Shown one piece after another: positions 52,179 to 64,000 of a stretch of 64,000 nt of DNA. Below the pieces are notes generated by a model. That model made no database searches and was not told the DNA's origin. It was given only the letters and a program-made list of their open reading frames with translations. Source of the DNA: Pleodorina starrii (taxonomy: Eukaryota; Chlorophyta; Chlorophyceae; Chlamydomonadales; Volvocaceae). The translations under genes and the position numbers were made by a program. The stretch covers positions 1,959,001 to 2,023,000 of the forward strand of contig BRXU01000023.1 of assembly GCA_030267565.1 (NCBI GenBank). Direction: 5' to 3'. The stretch's first letter is position 1. Every line of letters starts with the position of its first letter.

Positions 52179-52712
52179 TATACTCAACTGAGGACGCAAA
52201 ACCTGCATTTATTCGTGATGCAACACCAATTCGATACGATCAAGGAAATGACAGCCTTGGCATCATGATCGCAGTTTCGTTTCCAAAGAATTATTCCAAG
52301 AACGGGCTGTGACGGGGCACTTGCTAACTCCAAAGCTTCCGTTGATACCATGCTTGCCAAATCAGAGTTTCCGAAGGATGAATCAGGGTTTTTAGGGAGT
52401 ACTCATTGCGGGGGGTTTCGGCCACGGTTCTGCGCCTTCCGCGCCCCACACCGCACCGCACGCCGCCCTACCACCCTCTCCACTTGTGTAGCACCCCGAA
52501 TAACCGCGGCGCGCGGGCGCCGGCCCGCATTGACCGGTCGCCGAGCCCCCCAAACAGCCGGGGCAGTGGGGGATGTGTGTGTGTGTGGCACTGCGTGCAC
52601 CCATGTACCCCCGCCTTGCCCCACCCATATCGCGTGCCCCCAACTGCACCAAACACACACGCGCAAACACGCACAATCGCACAAACACGCACAATCACAC
52701 AAACACGCACAG
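52179..52712. other. Unique spacer with a short coding-like remnant
   Basis: Bases 52182-52310 read open on the plus strand (YSTEDAKPAFIRDATPIRYD and onward to a TGA), with an AT-richer composition than any gene in the window. No start codon and no recognised domain are present. It may be a fragment of an inserted or viral-type gene, or chance. The rest (52400-52712) is GC-rich and is probably 3' flank of the minus-strand gene beyond it. Confidence 0.35.
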
Positions 52713-54574
52713 TTAATCGCCCAGCTCGACGGCGCGCGGTGGGGGCGGTGCCGCAAAGGCCACAGCAAGCGGAACGGCTTCACGCTGCGGCCGGGCCGCC
52801 AGCCCCGGCAGCCACGCCGACTCTGCGGGCCCCGGCGAGGTGACGGGTTCACGGGCAGGCACACTCGCGCACTCCAGCAGCCACTCGTGCGCCGCCGTGG
52901 AGCGGGCGGCGTTAACCGACCTAAACCCCCACCGCAGGTGCAGCGGGTTGATGCATCGTGCGTTGTCACAAATGTGCATGGCTACGGCTTCCTTCTGCGT
53001 ACCCTCGGCGGCTGCTGTCGTTGCGTGTTCACGAGCATCCACATGCTTCCAGCCGCCGCCACCCCCGCCGACGCCACCACCCCCGCCACCAGCACCAGCG
53101 CCCGAACCCGCCGCCGCCGCCACTGCCGCCACCGCCGCCGCCGTGGGCGCAAGCGGCACGCGCACACAGCCCCCCTCGGGTGCACCACCCACCGCCCACA
53201 GCGAGGCCCGGTGCGCCCACACCCATGCCTCCGCCGCCTCCTCCGCATCCACCTGCACCGCCCCGCCACGCCTAACCCGCAGCGCAGTGTGGCCGCCGCG
53301 GAGGACGACGTCAGCACCGCGTTCGGCCCGGGGAACGCGGGCGGGTGTAAAGTAGCTGTGGCCGGCACGCTGCGCGGCCTTCACCGCCAACTCCATCGCC
53401 ACCCGACGCTGCCGCAGCTGCACCGCGTCGTCCTGCTCTTTCTCCGTCGCCGTCGCCGTCGCCGTCTCCATCGCCGTCGCCGCCGCCGCCGCCGCCTCCA
53501 CCACGTCGTCCGCCTTGCGCTTGAGAGGGTGGCGGTGGCAGGGACGTCGGCCACCCGCCGTTGCATCGGCTATGACCTTCGCAGCCCGCCTCGCCGCCGC
53601 CCTGGGAGCAGTGCGCAGCCTGCCCGCCGTCGACGTCGCAGTAGTCGCCGGCGTCGCCGTCGCCGCCGCCGCCTCCTTCTCCACCGCCTCCTTCTCCACC
53701 GCCTCCTTCTCCACCGCCGCAGTCGCCACCGCCGCCGCCGCCACCGCCGCGTCCTCCTCCTCCTCGTCCTCCTCCTCGTCCTCCTTCTCCTCCGCAGCAG
53801 GCGCCAGCGGCTCGAGGCAGGGTGACCGCAGCGGCGCGGCTTCGTCGACGGGCGGCTGCATCACGAGCAGCGCGTTTTCCGCCACGACCAGCGTGACGGT
53901 GCCGCCCGTGGCCTTGACCAGCCACAGCGCCGCGTGCAGGAAGGACGGCGCGTCGTCCAGCGAGACGCGGCGGCGCTTACTTGGCAGCGCCGCGCCCATG
54001 TCCGCCAGCAGGCGCACCGCTTGGGCGACAGCGTGGCGGGCGTGCGGCGTCGGCGGAGAAGGGCGAAGGCTACGGTGGAAGCAGCAGCAGGAGCGGCAGG
54101 AGCGGCAGCAGCGTTCGTGGCCGTAGCGGCCACCTCGGAGCTCTTGCAGCCAGTGGACAGCGGTGCACACTGCTGCGCCGGACACACCGCTTGGCGAGAG
54201 CGCCGTCAACCCCGCCCGCCGCGGTGTCGGCTGCGACGGCGGGGACGGCCGCGGAGGCTGATGATGAGGTGGCTGCTGCTGATGAGGTGGCTGCTGCTGA
54301 TGAGGTGGCTGCTGCGACGGCGACGCGAGGACGGGGATGCTGCTGCGGGGAGGGTGCTGCTGCTGGCCGCGGTGGTCACCACCATCATCACGGTGCCGCC
54401 GGCAGCGGTTGCCGGAACGCCCGCGAGCGCGCCCTTTGGGCGGCGAGGCAATCGCGTGCTTGGGCAGGAAGCGGCCGGCTGCTGCTGCTGCAGGCGAACC
54501 AAGCTGCAGCAGCGGCAGCTTTTGCGACGACGGCGACTGCAAATTGGCGGAGGAGCGCCAGCAGCAGTCGTTTG

Positions 54575-54618
<44 letters not shown>

Positions 54619-54623
54619 GCCAT
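52713..54623 (-). CDS. Low-complexity protein with an I-PpoI-like His-Me finger nuclease motif
   Basis: A single open frame of 636 aa starts at ATG 54623, followed directly by 14-15 Gln codons (a CTG/CAG microsatellite). The N-terminal half is Pro/Gln/Ser/His-rich. Two basic clusters (SKRRRVSLDD and LKRKADD) look like nuclear localisation signals. An acidic Glu/Asp run and EKEAV repeats come between them. The only recognisable domain is near the C-terminus: MHICDNARCINPLHL (from residue 549) followed by SVNAARS. This matches the HxCxNxxCxNPxHL zinc loop and catalytic His/Asn arrangement of the His-Me finger homing endonuclease I-PpoI: His550 would be the general base, Asn571 the metal ligand, and Cys552, Cys557 and His562 zinc ligands. 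A DNA nuclease or DNA-binding role is inferred. The natural target is unknown. The strong repeats could hide introns I cannot see. Confidence 0.65.
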
Positions 54624-54749
54624 GTCTGTCTCTGCGGCAAAGCTGTATGTGCGCCTGTTTTACTGTATCTGCTCTGCTGCTGCTGCCTTCCCGCCTGCCT
54701 GCCTGCCTGTCTGCGACGCACGAGACAAAAGCAAATCGTGCCCTCTCGC

Positions 54750-54805
<56 letters not shown>

Positions 54806-56319
54806 CGATGATGATGATGATGCCGCGCGCGCGATCAAAAGTAAAGCAGCCGCCCGAGTTTGATAGCAGCAGCTACCGATCGAGCTATCTAGTAGTCAAA
54901 TAAGCAAGCAGCCAAGTAGCAATCATATATAGTAGAAGATATATATCATGTGTTACTACTATTATTATTATTATGATAAGCGGTGGTGCTGTGCCGGTCG
55001 AGAGAATGTTTTGGGCAGGGCAGGGCGGGCGGTTGACTAAGCCGTTGGACTGGCCAGCCAGCGGGGCGCAACGACCCAACCCACAAAAAAAACGACACCA
55101 TAGCAGAAACCCACCCGGCCATAATTTTTTTCAAGCTATTCATAATAACTCTGCCGAAGCAGATGCGCAAAAGGAATACTACGTCCAAAAGATCTGGGGT
55201 AGGACAGGCACGGAACGGCCCTGGGGCAGGGTGCCAGGCCGCCAACACCCCATCTAAAATGTGCGCCTAGTCATGCTGAAGGTGTCCTCCAGCGGGGTCT
55301 CGGGCTGAAACGTGGCGCCTGGTGAGATCTGGCGTGGGCACGCCTGGGTGTGCACGGCCCTTGATTGGCATCTTAACATTTTGCTGGCAGCCAGGCTTGT
55401 GCACAGCACGCGGATTAATTTTGGACATATGAATTGTGATATGCTGGATTTTATGGTAAAATTTGCGCAAATTATGGTCCTGTGTGGGCCTCACGGCAAT
55501 AATTTGTTTGAGGGCTCGGGAAGGGTCCGGGCTCGCGAGGTCGTTTTTCTGGTGGTGCGCCGTACTGCGGAGGGGTGAGCAAACTTTTGGACTGTGCAGA
55601 AACGCTTTGCAGACAATAATATTACAACTTCTGCTATTACCTTTCTTTCTTGATAGTAACAATACTTAGCGAGGTTTAGTTTGGTACCATAAGTTTCAAT
55701 GACTGACGGCAACCTCGACTCTCCGCTGCGTCCACCTCTGCTTGAGCTGGGCCTTTTCCGTAGTGATCTTCTTCTCTTGATCAGTAGGTAGGTAGGAGCT
55801 GTTGTCAGGAATTGCGGAATTGCGGGCTGGGCTCCGGGCATCTCGCGAGGTGATGCTGCACACGGCTTGCTTGCTGACTGACTGGCTGGCTGGCTGGCTT
55901 GCTGACTTTCTTTCTTGCTTGCTTGCTTGCTTGCCTAAACGACGTGCAGGAAGGTCGAGCCTTGCTGGACCTCGCGGCTTCCTCGGCGCGTCGATCGTGC
56001 AATGCAAGGTGGGTTGGGCTTGCAATGTGGGTTGGCCTTGCAATGTGGGTTGCTTTGGAAGAGTGACACAGCCGCAGACGCAGCAGCTGTCCCCGAACCC
56101 CTTCCACTTCGCCTTCCCCTTCCACTGCCACTTCCCCTTCCACTGCCACTTCCCTTCCACTGCCACTGCCACTGCCACTGCCACTTCCCTTCCCCTCCGC
56201 CCCACCCCTCCGCCCCCTCTCCTCCCCACCAGCCCTCTTCTCATCCCCCTTCGGGCCCACCCACCGACCCAACCCCTGCCCCCTCCCCCTAAACCCAAAT
56301 ACCCTGCCCTCCGCAGCAT
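54624..56319. other. Intergenic interval, no gene recognised
   Basis: It contains an (ATG)n tract at 54751-54822 and a short ATT run at 54957-54973. Unique sequence at 55000-55700 has mixed composition and short ORFs without domains. From 55860 to 56310 it becomes CT-rich, with TTGC and CCACTG repeats that anticipate the satellite to the right. Confidence 0.5.
54751..54822. repeat. (ATG)n microsatellite
   Basis: About 24 ATG triplets with one ACG interruption, 130 bp upstream of the start of the His-Me finger gene and possibly within its 5' region. Confidence 0.95.
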
Positions 56320-62214
<5,895 letters not shown>

Positions 62215-64000
62215 GTTGGCGACGCCATGCATACCGCTCTCGCCACCAACGCCGAGCCAACCCGGGTCATTTACGCCATCTTCCACCTGCCACCTAAACG
62301 CCTCGCCCGCCGCACCGACCCCGCTGTCCCCATCTACATCGGTCAGACTCGCAAGTCCTGTTGGGAACGGCTCCGCCGGCATCTGCAGGACGCCGCCCGC
62401 GCCGCTACACAACGCGCCTCCGCTCCCACCTTCCACCATCACCTTTGGGCCCACGGCACCAACCGTCTCGTCCTCCTCCCCCTGCAAATCGTCGTCGGCG
62501 CCACCAATAGCAACTTCAAGCGCAAGGCCGCCGGTCTGGAAATGGTGTGGGCCCAACGCTTCAATGCCCTCCGCCCTGCCGCCCAACCCGGTCTCAACAC
62601 TCGCTTCGAAGCCCACTCCATCGCCGCTGACCTCGCCGCCACCCCTTTCGGAGCGAGTGCCCTCCCCTCCGACGCCGAACACCGACGGCGCTGGCGCAAC
62701 TGCCGCGGCACCCCCCGCCGCCTCTTTGCACTGCAGGACCGTTGGCAAGAGCGTGGCTCCATTCCGGTCTCCCACTTCACCACCTTCGCCACCCGCACGC
62801 TGCATATCCTCCACGCCACCATCACCCACTCCTCCCCCGCCGAGTTGGGCCTCCTCCCCGACTTCGTGGCTGCCCTTGTCATCCCGCTCACCTCCGCCCT
62901 GGGCACCCGCGACCGCCCCGCCGGCGCCCCGGACCTCTCCGCCAAACTGTGGCTCCCCCACCCCCTCCGCCAACTCCTCCCGGTCTCCGCCCTCCACGAC
63001 ATCCTCGCTGACCCCGCCGTCGCCTCCCACCTCCCCCTCGGCGCCCCCCAGCCCCACCTCCACTTCACGGCCGGCCCACCCCTACACCTCCTCTTCTGCA
63101 CCTACCCCTCCTTCGCTCGTAACCTCACCCACTCCGCCTATACCGACCTCGTCCGCGCCGACCGCCCCTGCGCCTGCCACCGCTTCCCCAGCCTCTGCCC
63201 CCCCGGCATTCCCCACGTCATGTCCACCAGCCCCTCCCCCGTCCTCCCCACCGCCCTCACCTCCTACTGGGACAAAGGCGCCCGCTACCGCGCCCACCGG
63301 CCTCCCCCACCTCTCCCCACCCTCCTCGCCGATGTCCGCGCCCACGCCCGCACCTTCACCTCCCACCTTGCCAAACGGGCGGGCGTCCCTTCTTCCTCCC
63401 TCGACTCTTGGGTCGACGCCTTCCTCGCCAGCTTGGAAACCACCATCACCTCCCGGCCCCCCCACCCCTTCCACTGGCCCGTCCTTACCGACGCCGACCT
63501 TGCCGCTTTCCGCCATGCCACCGACGACTTCATTGTCACCGTTACCGATAAAAGCTCCTCCACGTTCCAACTCGCCTGCAAGAAATTCTACGCTGAGAAA
63601 TGCATGCGCGACCTCCACCTCCACGACACCTTCGCTGCACCGCCTCCCCCACCCCTCGCCCCCGCCCCCGGCCCTGCCCCTCCGCCACCGCCCCCTCCCC
63701 CACCCGCGCACCCCCTCCCTGCCCCCGCCCCCCCACCCCCTCCCCCTCCTCCCCCCGCGCCCCCTGCCCCCGCCGCCCAGCATGCACCTGTCTACTACCA
63801 GCCCTGCACCCACGCCGCCATGCACCAACACCTTACTGCCGAAAACGCCCGTCTCGCCCCCTGGCAGCTCTCCTACAACCTCGCTCTCCCACCCGCCTAC
63901 TACGCCGGCACCCTCAAGATGCACAAGACCCCGCCCTCCATGCGCTACCTCGCCTGCTCTCACAAGTGCCCCTCCACCACCATCAGCGACCTTGTTACCG
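62215..64000 (+). mobile_element. Penelope-like retroelement with N-terminal GIY-YIG domain, runs off window
   Basis: The CT-rich satellite stops at a sharp boundary and an uninterrupted coding region begins 12 bp later. The layout (nuclease at the N-terminus, then reverse transcriptase) matches the permuted Penelope-like elements called Chlamys in green algae. The right part of the element is outside the window. Confidence 0.85.
62227..64000 (+). CDS. Penelope-like element ORF: GIY-YIG endonuclease, Cys/His motif, start of reverse transcriptase (3' partial)
   Basis: ATG at 62227; 591 codons are visible with no stop. GIY-YIG domain: VIYAIF (residues 14-19), YIGQT (37-41), a WERLRRH helix with the conserved Arg, Glu105 in GLEMVWAQRF and a following Asn. 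These are the expected catalytic positions, though the leading Gly of GIY is Val. A Cys/His motif (CACHRFPSLCPPGIPH) lies at about residues 315-330. The block FIVTVTDKSSSTFQLACKKF, with KFYAEKC next to it (about 434-457), matches the region before the RT core in Penelope-like elements. A Pro-rich linker of about 45 residues (63640-63775) follows, then YAGTLKMHKTPPSMRYLACS, an early RT motif. The catalytic RT residues lie beyond the window. The enzyme would cut target DNA and prime reverse transcription. The upstream end of the element may be truncated. Confidence 0.87.
   Translation, partial: MHTALATNAEPTRVIYAIFHLPPKRLARRTDPAVPIYIGQTRKSCWERLRRHLQDAARAATQRASAPTFHHHLWAHGTNRLVLLPLQIVVGATNSNFKRKAAGLEMVWAQRFNALRPAAQPGLNTRFEAHSIAADLAATPFGASALPSDAEHRRRWRNCRGTPRRLFALQDRWQERGSIPVSHFTTFATRTLHILHATITHSSPAELGLLPDFVAALVIPLTSALGTRDRPAGAPDLSAKLWLPHPLRQLLPVSALHDILADPAVASHLPLGAPQPHLHFTAGPPLHLLFCTYPSFARNLTHSAYTDLVRADRPCACHRFPSLCPPGIPHVMSTSPSPVLPTALTSYWDKGARYRAHRPPPPLPTLLADVRAHARTFTSHLAKRAGVPSSSLDSWVDAFLASLETTITSRPPHPFHWPVLTDADLAAFRHATDDFIVTVTDKSSSTFQLACKKFYAEKCMRDLHLHDTFAAPPPPPLAPAPGPAPPPPPPPPPAHPLPAPAPPPPPPPPPAPPAPAAQHAPVYYQPCTHAAMHQHLTAENARLAPWQLSYNLALPPAYYAGTLKMHKTPPSMRYLACSHKCPSTTISDLVT

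Noticed and set aside
52350..53825. Plus-strand ORF of 491 codons opposite the His-Me finger gene
   Set aside because: It is antisense to the better-supported minus-strand frame, is Arg/His-rich from GC-rich simple sequence, and contains no domain.

Overview
The window looks like a GC-rich nuclear chromosome segment of a chlamydomonadalean (volvocine-type) green alga. The support is: genes with many short exons and GTGNGT donors / CAG acceptors, CA/TG microsatellites in introns, a gametolysin (M11) family gene, arrays of the 8-bp telomere-type unit TTTTAGGG, and retroelement types known from Chlamydomonas (an L1-like LINE, a Dualen/RandI-like LINE with RNase H and restriction-like endonuclease, and a Penelope-like element with an N-terminal GIY-YIG domain). 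The species cannot be fixed from the sequence alone.

Bases 1-25,900 hold the ordinary genes. They are a 5'-truncated Coa1-family mitochondrial membrane protein (+, ends 5127), with a tRNA-Pro(AGG) on the opposite strand inside its last intron; a 12-exon secreted gametolysin/M11-like protein (+, 7323-13339) whose zinc-binding HExxHxxGxxH motif is missing although the frame is intact; and a 17-exon acyl-CoA oxidase (-, 16199-23492). I followed reading phase across all splice junctions of the three models and they close without a break.

Bases 25,900-39,850 are a C-rich lead-in and then about 13 kb of a 21-bp minisatellite with higher-order structure, interrupted by one tRNA-derived SINE. The period is a multiple of 3 and the unit has a stop codon in only one of six frames, so giant open frames arise here that I do not regard as genes.

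Bases 39,850-46,800 hold a 5'-truncated L1-like LINE (endonuclease, reverse transcriptase, zinc knuckle, C-terminal PIP-box-like motif). A 5'-truncated Dualen-like LINE lies inside it on the opposite strand, flanked by an 11-bp target-site duplication.

Bases 47,080-52,180 are an AT-rich island: a roughly 0.4-kb satellite carrying TTTTAGGG runs, a 1.1-kb (ATT)n tract, a (GT)n tract and a pair of short elements with inverted ends. Bases 52,713-54,623 (-) encode a large low-complexity protein with an I-PpoI-like His-Me finger nuclease motif. Bases 56,320-62,214 are a (CT)n tract and a composite CT-rich satellite with about 11 copies. It stops abruptly at a Penelope-like element whose ORF runs off the right edge. 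The right-hand 38 kb is therefore repeat-dominated, like subtelomeric or pericentromeric heterochromatin, next to a gene-bearing arm on the left.
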